Shown here: positions 13,108 through 13,125 of the stretch, one piece after another
How positions within the stretch are numbered: the first letter of the stretch is position 1
How the letters are laid out: the number at the start of each line of letters is the position of its first letter
Assembly (NCBI GenBank): GCA_051004815.1
Contig: JBPCJY010000161.1
Coordinates: forward strand, 1-13,125
DNA: 13,125 nucleotides
Direction: 5' to 3'
DNA from: JBBQXY01 sp051004815
Lineage (GTDB): Bacteria; Chloroflexota; Ktedonobacteria; Ktedonobacterales; Ktedonobacteraceae
Translations under genes and position numbers: made by a program
Notes under the pieces: model-generated
Databases searched by the model: none
Told to the model about the DNA's origin: nothing
Seen by the model: the letters and a program-made list of their open reading frames with translations, nothing else

Positions 13108-13125
13108 CGGGGAGTTTTTTTGCAC

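Overview
The window looks like part of a chromosome from a Ktedonobacteria-like member of the Chloroflexota. This is inferred from four things: the gene repertoire (SARP-type regulator with a TPR tail, MocR, PadR, GYD and bacterial eIF2B-like proteins), the mid-to-high GC content, the long spacers carrying palindromic repeats, and the Gram-positive-style ribosome binding sites. No rRNA, tRNA, CRISPR array or transposase was seen, so placement below phylum is a judgement from gene flavour.

Layout. Bases 1-30 hold a short hairpin repeat; a related copy, inverted, lies in a large palindrome at 12998-13107. A GT87-like membrane glycosyltransferase (83-1477, +) converges on an uncharacterised two-gene operon (2112-1515, -). 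Next comes a 478-base spacer (2113-2590) with a nested inverted repeat and four heptads on an 11-bp period that resemble SARP operators. It leads into a SARP/BTAD-TPR regulator (2591-4645, +) that overlaps a flavoprotein gene by ATGA (4642-5214, +). A GNAT acetyltransferase (6124-5282, -) follows, then a MocR regulator (7737-6157, -) divergent from an eIF2B/ribose-1,5-bisphosphate-isomerase-like gene (7856-8719, +). The right part holds a GGCT-like membrane protein (8840-10288, +) behind a chain of overlapping mini-ORFs, a GYD-domain protein (10396-10689, +), YvcK/CofD (11820-10774, -) and a divergent PadR regulator (12097-12942, +) with a near-consensus promoter and twin palindromic operators.

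How the parts relate. Three units look locally regulated. The SARP-TPR regulator and flavoprotein form a coupled pair. MocR faces the eIF2B-like gene across a promoter with a direct repeat. PadR probably represses itself. Most of the window is strongly G-rich on the + strand whichever strand encodes the gene. The block from about 2113 to 6156 loses or reverses that bias, with an abrupt edge at the 3' end of MocR. The regulator-flavoprotein-GNAT block may therefore be an inserted or inverted segment. The likeliest under-described system here is this regulator-flavoprotein module with its tandem heptads.
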